Assembly: GCA_019914995.1 (NCBI GenBank)
Contig: CM034145.1
Coordinates: 4,409,262-4,473,261, forward strand
Reading direction: 5' to 3'
DNA length: 64,000 nt
DNA from: Acanthochlamys bracteata
Lineage: Eukaryota; Streptophyta; Magnoliopsida; Pandanales; Velloziaceae
Part shown: positions 24,635 through 38,238 of the stretch, one piece after another
How positions within the stretch are numbered: position 1 is the first letter of the stretch
Layout of the letters: the number at the start of each line of letters is the position of its first letter
Position numbers and translations under genes: made by a program
Notes under the pieces: model-generated
Told to the model about the DNA's origin: nothing
Database searches by the model: none
The model's input: only the letters and a program-made list of their open reading frames with translations

Positions 24635-25634
24635 GGAGTGGAATGAGTAGAGTGCTCTTCAAAAAGTGAACCAGGGAATGTTTCGAATTCAAAGCATGAG
24701 ACAGTTAAGAGTGCAGTGGAATCAAATGGAAGTTGGAATCTTGAAACTAGTGGTGGTTGGCTAAAGAGCAATACTGCCCCCAGAAAAGATATGCTACTCC
24801 AGAAGTATTCAAATGCATGTGATAAGAAACGGGTGTGTGCCACTCATTTTGTAACTTACAAGTAATGTGCTAGTTTCTATGTTTTAGACATTGTTATTGA
24901 CTGCAGGACTTTGTCTACTGCCATAAATTTTCTAAAGGAACTCTTCAGTGACGTGCTTCTAATGGTTCAGAAATAAGAGAACAACAACGTTGATATAATC
25001 CTAAGACTATGAATTTGGCTTAGTACCTTTACTGGAACAATTTGACCAAACGTTGGCTGCTTGATATACTCGATAGGGTGCAGCAAGCAGAAGGATTAGC
25101 TTCTACCAAATCATTGTACGCTCAAAACAAAACTTCCATATTTTTTATTGAGACTAACAGTATAGAGATCCATGGCATTTTGGACAACCAGAATTTCATC
25201 ACTGAAATCAAGTTGGTTCCAAGGTGGACTTCGCCTCACTCTTCTGTATGCACAACATACAAGTTTAAGCTTCAAAAAATATCTGTAAGTTGAGTTGTTC
25301 CATTGTTTCATTGAGCAACACGACACCCAACTATAAGCCTTTCCAGAGAATCTAAGTCTCAAAGCTTCCTTTCGTAAGCTGCTAGTAGGAACTCATTTCA
25401 TTTCCGGTATATATCGTGTATTTCTTGTATTACTTATTTATACGATAGGCGCTTCTCAAACTCACTAGATCTACATAGATTCATTCTACCTTCTCAGATA
25501 AGGCAAGCAACCTCACAGAGCACATTGCAGGGGAAAGATATCATATGGATTACTTGGCAGCAACTACAAATAAGCCAGGCACATATATATACGGATGTTG
25601 CTTACACAGAATTGCAGAAAACATTTACTTGCAT
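24635..25634. other. Spacer between two minus-strand genes
   Basis: The part nearest 25634 should be the 3' UTR of the TRAF-like gene. The part nearest 24635 should be the leader and promoter of the hydrolase gene. I see no further gene. Confidence 0.5.
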
Positions 25635-28600
25635 TTAAGTTGGATTAAACCATGGACCCCCAGCACCATTAGAATGCTCATTACCACGGCTTCCCATACC
25701 ATTAGGAATTATTGATGGTGGAAGCCCAACACCCATTGGAGCTGCTGTAGTAGAGTATAACCCGTGGGTATGTGGAAGCTGGTGACTAGCCACAAGAGGA
25801 GTGCCACTACTTTTCCTCTGCTGAATTGCATGAATCGTTCTGAGACCATCCTCATGGATCCGTGCAACGGTCTCTAATTCCTTCATAGAAAGGGTTTCTA
25901 CACCTACACCATAAAGGGGAGCATGGCGAGACATCTCCTCTCTAAGTGAAGTTTCGAGTGATTGGATATATTGCTGTCAGAAAGAAAGAATCAACACTGT
26001 TAGTGCAGTGATTGTGTCATACTCAGCAGGGAATAACTATTAACATGTTTTGAGGTACCTTTTCTGCAGGTATGTGCAGTTGATTTTCGAGTTCAGAATA
26101 CAAAGAAATGTACATGACAAGGAAATCAACTACATGAATGACAACTTTTTTATCTAAAACAATCTCAATAGTTTTCAACCATAATCTGTGAGTTAATCCT
26201 TTCAACGCCAAAATATGTCGAACATAGCAAAAAATGATTGTGCAAAAGACCCAATGACTACAAAACAATAGTGGATGACAATGATTATGACGATACTCAT
26301 GATGACGAATATGTGACCGAACAAATGAATAAAAATTACTTGTTCTGAAGATGCAAGAAACTCAGCTGAACTAGATGACTATTATCTGTTTGAACTGCTA
26401 TTTAGCTAGCTTTGCTTAATGCTAACTTCAGGATTGGTGAAACGTAAAAGCAAGGCTTTGAATAAATGATCAGTCAATAGTGATGGCATGGAGCACAACA
26501 CAGTAATCAGTTAGAACATGTAGGAACCATTACTCTAACAATCATGGTCTAGAGCACCAAATCATGGTTTCTGCTAACTCGCTCAAACTCTTTAAAGTCG
26601 AGTTTATCACCATGTCATACATGAGATTCGTCCTTCATCTAAGATAACCAGGAAATTGCACTGAATGGTGATGACCTAAACTTTGACTAGTAATAAAGAA
26701 AGAAACTTGCAAGATTAGCTGGTACAACTTTTTACCTAAGTGGGATAGTTTGTGAATCAAGACAAGTGCCTTTTTCCTACCAGTCAGTATGTAAGACGTA
26801 AAATTTTTAGGTATCTCGAAAAGTCCAAAATTCTACAAAGGAAGCTTGCAGCAAAGCAGGACATGTTAAGTGTGTGTTTACCACTTGCTCAGAACACCAT
26901 AAATTTTGTTGTGTGCACCTGGGATATTAAGATTTGGATACTGCAGTCATACATTGATAACAAAAACAATACACCTCGAGAGAGAACATTCCATGAGGAA
27001 GAATTGAGATCACTCATCATAGTGCTACATCAATAAAAATCCCAATACACATTAGCAAACAATGTGATTGGAAAAGCATGCAATGGATGGACACAAACTA
27101 CTAGTTCCACGACTAGGACATGCTAATGACACAGGAAGCTGAGAGACAACCTGGCAAGCTTGTAATTTTGCTTCCATTCCATCAATGTATTCTTCACAGC
27201 GCACAATCTGTGCTTCCTTCTCCCTTTTTTCTCCTTCGGTTTGTCCAACAGTGTGTGTTAATCGCCTGACTTCATCTTCAAGTGACTGCCTGACTTCTTC
27301 TCGAGTTATTTTCTCAGTCTCATAACGTTTTAACTCATCATCGAACCGTTTTCTAGCAGCTTCAGCATTCCTCAATCTTTCAGCTAATGCATTTTTCTCC
27401 TTTGTCACTCTCTGAAACAACACAAAGATCCCACTTGAGGGTTTCAGGTAATCAAAGAAAATAATTAATACAATTCAATATTAAAGATGTTGGAGGAGTT
27501 CATTGTGCATGCTAAGACACATGGGTTTACTTTGTTTACTACAGTATCTAAGAAAAACCAGGGTTCCATCAAGATCATTTTTTTGTCGACTTAGAATGTA
27601 GTTATTCATGCTTCCTAGTTCTAATCTGGAAGCATACATTACTCACCAAATATTGTCCTTACATACAAGAATTCACTCAAGGAAGACTGCATTCTAAACA
27701 AGGCCGCTACACCAGATGGTCAAAATGACAAATAGATCAAACACTTTCAAACCACTACTACAGAATAGAGAAATCAGCATTAAAGCATGGTTGCATTCAT
27801 TAAATCCAAGAATAGGGGCATTGAGCACTGACAGCAATTACCTAGAATACATATCTGTGTAAATACTTGCAAAAACTAAATGCAAGTTTCTTTAAAGTTT
27901 AAATCAACAACAACAGTAAAATCCAAGCAAAACTAAAGCAGTAACTTTCTAAACAGTAAAAAAGCTTCTTGCATATTCGGTGGCATAGCACAAACTAGAA
28001 CGAATTTTCAGTAAAACACTAGTGTCTCCCATTAGAGAACTAGTGCAATGATTTTAGAAAAACACTCCATATCTTTTTCTGGTGGTGAGGAAAATCTTCC
28101 AAATTTCAAAAGAAAATTGGTTTATGTTTGTATCTATTATTGGCTTTCTGGATGGAACAAATGAAACAGTCCATCTAAACCTGAGCTATGAAGGTTCAGA
28201 ATCGAGCCACTTTAAGGGCCCGTTTGAGATAGCTTTAAAAAAAGTGCTTATTGAATGAAGGAGCTTATTTCTATTATTTCTAAAATAAGGAGATTAGACT
28301 TATTTCTAAAATAAGGACCTTATTTCATTACTGTGTTTGGATGAAAGAGCTTACTTTTAAAATAAGAGAACAGTGCTCGGATAACAAGTACATATAAGAT
28401 AAACGATAATAGAAATAACTAAAATGCTTTAAGTATATAATAGGTGATATATGTAACATTTGTGACTTTTGTTTATATATAACTTAATGTTCTTAACTTT
28501 AACATATTGTTTGAAGCATTTTTAATTTCCAAATATCTTTTTCTAATAAAAATTAATATTTTTACGTTTTTTTTTTTGGGGTTTGGGATACAAATGGAAT

Positions 28601-31600
28601 TTTTCAAATGATCAAGGACAATTTTGTCCCAAAATTTGAGACACATCATTATAAAAATTGTCCAAGGTCATAAAGTCATTTCACATTGCCATACGGCTTA
28701 TTTCAGTAAGTGACACTGACATTACTGATAAATAGGCCGCGAAAAGCGGCTTATAAGAACTTCAACCAAGCACCTTGGTTTAAGAGCTTACTTTTAGGCT
28801 TGTAAGTCCAAATAGGCAAATCCCAAACACCCCTTAAATAAGAAGATTCAAGCCAACAATAATTTGGTACAAATAGGGAACTGGATAATTGAAGAAAACA
28901 ATGAAGTGCCGATGATATCTGACTTGAATGATACTAGAAAAAAGGCTACAATAGAGAAGTACATTCATGTTTTATGTGACCCAGGTGCATTCACCACCAA
29001 CTTTATGAATTTTATATGAAACCACAAGAAATCTGAAAATCTTTGCAGACAACTACTGGGCACAAAACTAACAATGGCATACAGAATACAATTCGCCAAT
29101 CCGATGATGGCATACAGAGAACAAACACATGTTCAGAAGCAACCTTGGGCACATGATAGAGATCCATGAACGAATCCAACAAAAAAAGTGATGGATGGAA
29201 TAACAAGTAGTAAGAGATAAGAGAGCCAATCTAGGACCATGAAGAACTATCTTGTCAATAATACTTATTTGAGCATATTATTTTCCAGAGACAAGGCAAC
29301 ATAAGCCCAAGTAATCCATGTTGCAAACAGTGTGCAATATGTTATCTAAGCAAGGCCATTGCTGTTCATACACTGAACTAAAATTTCCAATTTTTACAAT
29401 TATCAATTTGCGCTAGTGCTTCTAGGGAAATTAGAAAAGTAACAAATACCAATATGTTCATCCTTTCAACATTATGCAAGTTGAGGTTTAACAGGATATA
29501 GATTTAATACATACCTAAGATCAGACATCTATTTCTATTGTAAAGTTAGAGGAGACAAAAAACTTTGAAAGAGGAAAGAAATCTTAACAACTACAACATG
29601 ACCAACCGCTGCACCATTCTGTGTCTTCCTATACATATGGAGGCATATGCCATTATGCTATGTGGAATTAGCATCTCCAGCAAAAGGATCAAAATGAAAA
29701 TTCAGGTATGTTGCATTGCTTTTATATTGATAAAACAAGCATCTCAAGGGATTCAACAGTAGCTAAACACATCCCTTACACCATCGTATTTAAATGAATA
29801 AAAAGTGTTATGGCCTAATTCACTATAAGCATAAGAAATGGATCGACTGCAAACCTTAGTGAGCATTATGCATGCAGGTGGCATAGACAAAAAACAATAA
29901 CAATATGGCCCCCATCCATTAGATTTAAGGATTACCTTTAGCTCATCACGCTTTTTATATTTCAACTGTAAAAGTTGTGTCTCTGCGTCATGCAGGCGGT
30001 CCTGGAGAACCTTCCTTTCAGCAGAAAGCTTTGAAATTTGCTCATCTTTTTCTGCCCGAACCCACTCAAGTTGACTTTCAACTGCATGTACTTGTTCACC
30101 AAGTTCTTTCTTTTCCCGAGCAACGCAATCTATTTCAGACTTTAACTCAGACTGCCATTCAAAAGAAATGCCATTGCATTTGTTCAATTAGAAGGAAATA
30201 TCAAGTTGTGCAGCTAAAAGAGCATTTCTAATAAGAAAATTACCTTAAGGCGACTATTCGTTGCCTCCAATTCAGTCAGCCTTTGAGAAAGGGAAGCTTT
30301 CTCTTGAGCAAAATTGGAGAGGTCAGACTGCCTTTCCTCCCTTAGACGAATATTTTCATCCTCGACAGCACAAATTTGGTGCCAAAGTGCCGCACGATCA
30401 ACTTGAGCGAGTTCAGCAACTTCCCGGAGCATGCTGAGAACTGGTTTAGCAACCCCATCTTCCTCCCGAACAAGTAACACTAACACATCCATGCCAATAT
30501 CTACTCCCCGACAGTTCTCTGAAGTATTTGTTGCACGGTCAACAAGACCCTTCAACAGCCTCACTCGATAATGGTCCTCACTATAAATTTTAAACAAAAT
30601 AGCATAAAGCATCCTAACAAAATCCTGTACACGAGAGTCTCTAGAAAGAGACAATACTTCTCCAAGTGCAAGAACTGATCCAAAATCTTCGTATTGCGCA
30701 GGCAAAGATTCGCCTGTACTATTAACTAGATTTTCTTTATGCTGCGAATCATCCACAGCTGATCTGCTTTCAATACGTAGTCTATAACGTTGTTCTAGAA
30801 CCACGGCAACTAATTGCAAGCCAATGGTCCCTCGTATCACAGCTCTCTCAAATAGTTGTGAAACTTCAACAAATAGACCAGGTATGGATAAAATTTCTAT
30901 CAGTATGTACACATCAGACATATGAAGACATCCATGTAAAACTTGCTCTCCCCCCAAATGCATCCCATCAGCAGAAAGCCCATTGCGGCAACATGAGAAA
31001 ATTCCGCAAGGGGATGTTACACAATTTCCTGCAAGCTCGTAGTCCGCATCAATGTCACTTAAAAATGCTTCTGCTATATCTGGCCATATGTGCAATGTTT
31101 TTGTGAGAACATCGAGCACACAGTGAGGGACTTCAGCATCCAACCTTTTCAACCTAGTCCTGACTGCTCTGACCTGCATAAGAAAGGAAATACTTATGAG
31201 CATTCTACATGCTTCAGAACTAGTGTAACTGAAACAATGAGATCATGTAAGAGAACAAGTGAGACATACAGCTTGACACTGATTCTGACACTGTGATGCA
31301 GCTTTGAAGACAAAACTTATAGCTGTGCCCAGTGGCTCATCATTGGACTCTATCAACAATTCAAAAGCTTCATATAGCACACGTTCCCATACATCACTCC
31401 CAAACTCTAACTGGCTCAAAGCACCAAAGACCTGAACATGCACAAAAACATAGGAAATATACCTAAGAAACTAAGTTAAGCCAATATAAGAAGCACCTTA
31501 CAAAATGGCAGGTGAAAATAAAGATATAGGTAATACAAAATGACAAATATGTTATACCAGTAGTCTCAGTGAAGGTTCAACATCTGGCTTTTGAAGACGA

Positions 31601-34600
31601 TCTAAAAGTGCACAAGCAGCAAGCGAATGTTCTGAATGGTCAACTAGTTTGGGAATCACTGCAACCAGATCAGGCTGTAGATGCTTGGGGGCTTTATCCA
31701 GTACAACAGCAATCTTCTGGACAGACTGAGGCCTACGCCTTGGTTCAGGACATCCTTCTGGAACAGCATTGTCAAGGGCTCTCAATGAATTGACAATCAG
31801 GCCGAGTAGCTCTTCGGATTGCTCTGGCCATTTTGTCTAAACGAAAAGGTTTTGTAATTGTTAGTATGTGTACATACCAATCATGTGAAAAGAGGTATGA
31901 GAATCACAAGTTAAAATGCAATCAAGACCTTAGAAGTGTGACTGAAACCATCATCAATAGGAGAAACACCAGCAGATGTTTCAGGAGGAAAAGTTGGCTG
32001 TACAGGCTTTCTCTTCTCTGGCGGCTCACTTTGATTCTGATCAGAGCTCTGAACTGCACAACCCTGAGAAACATCTTGTCCAGCTTCCAGCCTATCATAT
32101 AAACTAAACTGTGCACAATCATTTCCTTCACTCGCCCCACTGGGTTCTGAAAGAGAAATAGCACCATTTTCGCAAGAGTTACAATTTGTATCAAAAGTGT
32201 CATGCTCACTTCTTCCTTCTGATGTTTGGCAGCATTCCACCATTATATCCAAAAGCAAATCAATAATAGCCTGCTGTAGAACCTTAACGCCCATTAGAAT
32301 ATTCATCAAGCTTGGGGAATTTGCATCGCCCCTAGAATTGTTCTCTTTCTTGCCCCCACTTGTGCCAGATATTTTGGTTGGAAGCAGCAGCCTTTTCATC
32401 TTGGCAGGATCAGCAAGATAAACACGCAAACCAGTGAGAAAACCAGCAATTGCACCAGCATCCATCAAAAGCTTTTCTCTCAAGGTAACCTGAGGCTGAG
32501 AAGAGTTATCTCCGTATGTCAGATGAAATCCTGCACGGGAGAGAAGATTGCGGAAGATATCCTCCTCATCTCCACTAATCCCTTCACTATCTTCAGAGTC
32601 CATGAGTTCATCCGGATCTGTAGATAGCACATCCTGCTCATCATCAGAAGCAAGAACCTGGCAGAAGACATTCACAAATTGAAGAATCATTCCACAAACT
32701 CAGGAAGTCCGATGAAGAGAATTAAAGCCGAAACTTCCGTCACATAAAGAACCACTAAAATTGCAAGCACTAAGCAAAAAGGTTGCAACAGCTGCACAGC
32801 AAGATTGCATCTGCCAACTTAACCATGAAGCCTATGAATAGCTTCAACAAAAATCCAGTGGTTCTCATGAAAACTATAGCCAGCAAATTAAGTAGCAATG
32901 TGCGAACATGGGAGAAATGGGGTAGAAATCTTGGTTAGTGCCTGCATAGGCAGACAACAAAATTCCCTACTCAAAAGTGCTGCCACCCAGCCATACAATA
33001 AAATGGCCCAATGAACGAGAGGTAGCCTTGTGGCCCACTTTATCACAGGGGAATAAGCATGTAGCCCAAATTCTCAAAGCAACGGTATCACTTAAGCAAA
33101 TACATGCATACATCTAGAATTTGAACAAAACAAATTAAATATCCAAACTTGTAACTTTCGTGAAAATATGACATAAAAGGAAGCGAAACTCAACAACCAA
33201 TGATGAAAGTCTACAGTAAATATGTAATCTGTCACTCCACATGAAATGCAAACAAAAAGATCACACGATGCAGATAGTTGATTCAATAATGTTACCCTAC
33301 CAAGCAACATACAGAACTAAAGTTCAAGGCAATCTCTATAGGCTGCTCACTTTTTAGGTTATATTGCCTTTGGATGCAAGACACAGGAAGACTCGGATAC
33401 GTCTACTCTACAGGCATAGATCTGTAGTAAGACTTACCTCTAAGTCGGAGAACTCAAACCAGGGACAGCAATCCAGAATCTCGCAAATAAATACCACGGT
33501 GTCACGCACAAGAAACCCTGCATCTGCCTCCAGCAAATCTGGAACCTTCATAAACTGGAGAACCGAGTTGTTCCATGTCTTTGTACATATTGAAGACTCT
33601 TTCCAAACAGTTTTTGCAGGGTGCTTCTGGTTAACCACAGCCATTCTGTACCGCACCCAAAAGTTCTTGTCAGGATCACTCCCAGACGATTGATCGCTCT
33701 CCAAATATATACATATTGTCTCAAAGGACTCATATACACCTAAAATAGTGAAAGGTCAAAACATTAAGCTAATCAAACATACATATAGTTGATGATCTTT
33801 TCCATAGATAAAGTAAAATGAGGCTACCTATACGAAGCTCGCAACCACCAGCCTGAAAGAATTTGCTAAAAATTTTTCGGTTTTCCATAATCTCCTTAAA
33901 GGACAAGAAGTTTTCAATCTTCCAAGTAAACGACCCTTTCTTGCAGATTGCATCAGTCTGCGATCCAAAAATCCCACTGCACATCTCAGACTCCTGCTCG
34001 CTAAAATCTTGCATTACCGATGTCTCCTTCAATATAAGAACCTCTGCGGAGAAGATGACAGTATCTTGGACAAGAAACCCCGAGTCCTGATCAAAAAGAC
34101 TTGTTAGAGTCACAAACTCACGCCATCCCCAATCTTTTGCGGCCTTGGAGTAACGATTTTGTGACTCCTTTATGACTGATTTCTCTTCTGTTTTCTGGTT
34201 CACAACTGAAAGTCGATGACTCACAAAACAACTCCAATCACTGGATGTGTTGCGAGAGTCTGTGACTTCAAGGAATACAGAGAGATGGCACGGAGGTTGA
34301 GACTGCCCTGGTCACCATCCAAATCAAAAGAAATGTGAGATAATAGACTTTTCACTTTGAAGAAGTTCACATGCAGCAAAAACTAATATAGCTACGACCA
34401 TAAAATCTCTGTCAAAGAAACGTTATGTCAAGCATCAAGAGAGTCCGGAGAATGGAGGCGAAACAGAAGAGAACTCTAAACTAAATTAAGCAGAAGACTT
34501 GATAAGTAGAGACTAAACACCAAAGATATCATCAGAAACTATTCCACATATTTCAAGGTCTTGAGTGACATGAGTAATGACAGTTACTAGCTACTAAAAT

Positions 34601-36425
34601 GGCATATACAAGTACAGCAGCAATCACAAGTTAACCTTACCCCTCGGATATACTATAAGGCGACAGTCCCGATTGCCAATTTGGAACCTCCTGCTCTTAA
34701 TGCAAAGCCCTGTAATTTTCCTCTTTTTGAGAAGGTCTTTGAGTCGTGTAAAGTTCTCGATTCTCCAGGTGAACTTGCCAAAGTGACCATCTGATTTCCT
34801 TGACCCACCAACCCCTCGCGTGCCAACAATTGCTCCTTGCCCAGGATTCTTGGTGAAGCTGTTTGACTCCTTGATCACATGGAATGAGGTGCTGAACACT
34901 ACAGTGTCATCTACAATGAATCCACCATCAGGCGCAATGAACTCGGACATCCGCATGTAATCGTTCCAACCAAGGCTGGTGTTATCCCCAGCCTTGTTAT
35001 CAGCCGCAAACCGACCATAGGAGTCGCGGTGGATGTGGTTGCACCCAGGGCGCTGATTAAGCAGTGACATGCGGAAGAGGCACCAGCAGCTACGTTCCAA
35101 AAGGGCAGAAGATGAACCGCCACCAGTCGCAGGCTTATCAGTGTCCTTGCTCTCAAGACACATTGAAAGGTATTCAATCCCAGCTACGGTGCTCTGATAC
35201 ACACTGATCCGGAGATTGCAATCGCCCGCGGGGAAAACAGGGCTCATGATCTTCTGTGTCTTGATCATATCCCGGAACATGCTGGAAGCACCAGTTATCA
35301 AACATTCAGTGCAAGTGAATAACACATCACCCAGGTTTTCTAGCTAGCATCACAACAAGGTCACAGTTTCTTATCAATAGACAAAAGTAATGTGGAGAAC
35401 ATATGGTGTTTATTGAGTTCAGAGTGAGAAAATAACAAAAGCTGAGATAGTTGTCACATAAATAGAGAAACTAGTAGTATTCCAGTTAAAGAGCACCTTT
35501 CACACACCACATTGTATGTATCTACTCTTCACAGAGCTAATCAGCACCAAACCCAGTCACTTAAGTTGTTGAAGACAACATGATATTTTCTACAGTTGCT
35601 TAGAACCAATAACAGCATTAATCCAAATCGAAACAAAAATAATAACAAAATAACAAAGTGCTGAAACAAAACTTCTTTTCCCTATTGGACTAACAATGAC
35701 CAACAAAATCATCAATGAGATCAATCAATCAGTCACCTGAAGTTGTGAACACGCCAAGTGAACTTTCCAGTGAGCACAACATCCGGCGGTGAAACCGGCT
35801 GCAGCTCATGGTCCCTTGTAAACGTGACTGTCTCATTCAACACCATAATATCCGCAGAAACAACCAAACCATCACCCTGCATCAAGAACCCAGCTCTCGG
35901 ATCCACCAACGTCGACGAGAGCGCGAAATCGCACCACCCGTGCGACTTCTTCTTGGCTGAAAACCTATGCCACGAGTCTCTACTAATCGATTTCGAATCG
36001 TCAGCATGATTAATAACCGATAACCGGTAGGAAGTAAAGCAATCCCATTTATTATTGTTAGAAGAACGAGGATCAACGATCTGTAAATAAATAGAGAAGT
36101 AACCAGGTATAGCCTGCGTATCGCCGCGCGGGTAAATCAATAACCTGCAATCGAACCCACCAACGTCGAAGTACCTCGACCATATCGATCGAGACTTTAA
36201 ACGAGAGAATGAAGAAATCGTCCATTTGCAGAAAACCGAGTAGTCCCCTCGCCGGTCGATTGAAATCGCATCGGAGATTGTTGTTGATGATGATGAAGAT
36301 GAAGAAGAAAAAGGTGGAGATGGTGATGGAGACGGTTCGTCGGCGGTGATGGTAGTGGCGGCGGTGGAAGGGAAGAGAAGGTTAGTGGAGGAACAGGTAG
36401 CGGTGTCGCCGCCGGATAACTTCAT
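25635..36425 (-). CDS. TRAF-like protein with four MATH domains and a C-terminal coiled coil
   Basis: Eleven exons join in phase: 36425-35737, 35281-34641, 34307-33828, 33739-33438, 32657-31929, 31836-31558, 31431-31270, 31173-30244, 30151-29936, 27411-27151 and 25973-25635. The product is 1675 residues, nearly the length I recall for Arabidopsis At2g25320. After a Ser/Pro-rich N terminus, MATH/TRAF domains begin near residues 63 (FCKWTISSF), 219 (GKFTWRVHNF), 397 (GKFTWRIENF) and 567 (GSFTWKIENF). An acidic region follows (about 705-740), then a long helical region. A coiled coil spans about 1370-1600 (for example ELGEQVHAVESQLEWVRAEK), and the tail is Gly/Pro-rich. MATH domains bind substrates or partners, often for ubiquitin-linked processes. 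No RING, BTB or protease domain is visible, so the protein is probably a scaffold. Its specific role is unknown. Intron 27412-29935 holds a MITE. Confidence 0.93.
28213..28836. mobile_element. About 620-bp MITE in an intron of the TRAF-like gene
   Basis: The left end GGGCCCGTTTGAGATAGC mirrors the right end, whose complement reads GGGGTGTTTGGGATTTGCC. TTTAA and TTAAA flank it. The interior repeats an AAAATAAGGAGCTTATTTC-like word in both orientations (also GAGCTTACTTTTAAAATAAG), giving subterminal fold-back potential. No coding frame is present. The ends suggest a DNA-transposon MITE, possibly hAT or PIF/Harbinger, but the target-site duplication is too palindromic to decide. Confidence 0.7.
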
Positions 36426-36429
36426 TGAT

Positions 36430-38238
36430 TTAGGAATTGGAGTATTTTAGGGATTCGGTTTGAAGGAGGAGAAGAAGGGTGAGCTGGTCGTGATGGGGTT
36501 AGGGAAGAAGAAGAAGAAGAAGAAGAGAAAATGGAGAAGGGAGCGGCGCAGGATAGCAACGCTGGGACTGGGAAAAAAAAATGAATAAATGGGGAATGAA
36601 AGAATACAGAAGAAAGTTCTTTAAAAAAAATAAAAATTTAATACATTAGGAAAATGTGATTGGATTCTGGATGGGGGGAAAAAAAGAAAATTGGATTTAG
36701 ATAGATCATCAATTTAAGTGTTTATACTTTAATAGTACAGAAAGTTTATAAGCTTCTACTAAGATTCTAAGCTTGTTTAATTTTATCGTAAATAATTTTT
36801 TCATCAAAAATAATTTTTAAGTGATTTTTCATACTTATTTTTGCAAATTCGATTTCTAATAACTCGTATTATACTACACTTTCTAAAAACTTACTTTTTA
36901 TAAACTTATTTTTTCAATAAATATTGCTATTGTTGACTTCATATTTAAGGAATCATATTGTGAAAATAAATAATGAAAATTACCAAAAAGATAAATATTG
37001 GTAATTCTTGATAGAAACAAGATTATGAGTGATTGTATACTATATTGGAAAGTGAATTACTAGCATTGATGTCTATGATTGATCAAACAACCTATTAGTA
37101 TAATGAACTCACTATGAAATATATTTTATAAAACGAGTTTAGTCTAATTTAATAATGCAAAGTAATTAAGTAGTAAAATGAAATATTGTATGAAGTGAAC
37201 TCAGACTATTAAGAAAATGTAGCGTGACATATACAGGATTTGATTTCTTGGAATAATTGACCATTTCTCTAATCTCATCATGATTTTTTCCTGCCATGGT
37301 TTTCCATTAACTTTTTCTATTGCTATTTGCATGATTTTAAATATGAAGTTTTCACTCAAAACTTATATAAATTAAAAATTAGTGTTGTTTAGAAGTACTT
37401 AAAGCAGTAAGAAAAGTTTAGAAGTGCTTAAGGGCGTCTGAAAATCTGTTTAAAATATAATCTTTTTGAAATAAAAAAATATTTTTATTTTATAAAAAAA
37501 AAAAGCTCTAACTTTTTATTTAAAAAATAATAAAAATATATAATAAATAAATTTTATTATATAAATTTTTTTATATTTTAAAATTTTTAAATAAAATTTT
37601 TAAATATTTATAAAAAATATATTACAAAATGTGAAATAAAATATTAAAAAATTACTTTTGAAATAAGTAATATTAAAAGCCCTCTAAAATAATAGTAGAG
37701 CCGAAAAATTGCTGGCGTCGAGACTGAGCAGAAAAAAGGAGTGATAAGATAAGCAAAGCTAGAGCCCGAGCGGACAGCGAAGAGCCGATGTGGAAAAAAA
37801 CCTAAACGAAGAAGGATTAAAGGAAGACTCGTGGACAGAGCTCAAGTCATTATTTTTTATCAAACATTTTTGCATTTCTTTTTTTTTTCTCAACCCAATC
37901 CGAATTAACCCAAACGGATGGTTCAACGGATCAATTCGAAAACAAACGAGATAAAAGCCGGCTACTTGAGCGTATTATTTGTAGATCCATAACAGTTTCA
38001 TCTCCGAATTGATCTGGATGATTTGGTTCGGATCTGACAATACTGTTTGAGAGTTGGATACTATCAATGAAAATCAAAATGCCAATAATGGAAGCGTTAT
38101 CATAAATAAATACTTGAATGAACAAGCACTGAAAGTCCAAAGGTTACATTGCCAACAGATGCATGGTACTGGAAGCTTCAAGGAAGGCATGTTAGTTAAA
38201 GCAGATACAAATCTGAACGTACATATAGAATAATCATC
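36430..38238. other. Intergenic spacer between TRAF-like gene and its pseudogene
   Basis: The first 150 bases form the leader of the TRAF-like gene, with a GAA-rich stretch at about 36508-36525. The rest is AT-rich with one MITE-like repeat. No gene is seen. Confidence 0.5.
37428..37687. repeat. MITE-like AT-rich repeat
   Basis: The left end is AAGGGCGTCTGAAAATCTG. The right end reads AAAAGCCCTCTAAAATA. The internal AT words are shared with the copies at 17063 and 18096. Confidence 0.45.

Noticed and set aside
24541-24843. A 100-codon minus-strand frame overlapping the start of the hydrolase gene
   Set aside because: It is out of frame with the transit-peptide exon and continues into the promoter, so it is a chance frame.
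25042-25293. An 83-codon plus-strand frame between the hydrolase and TRAF-like genes
   Set aside because: It has no recognisable motif, poor coding character, and a position within the expected UTR or promoter.
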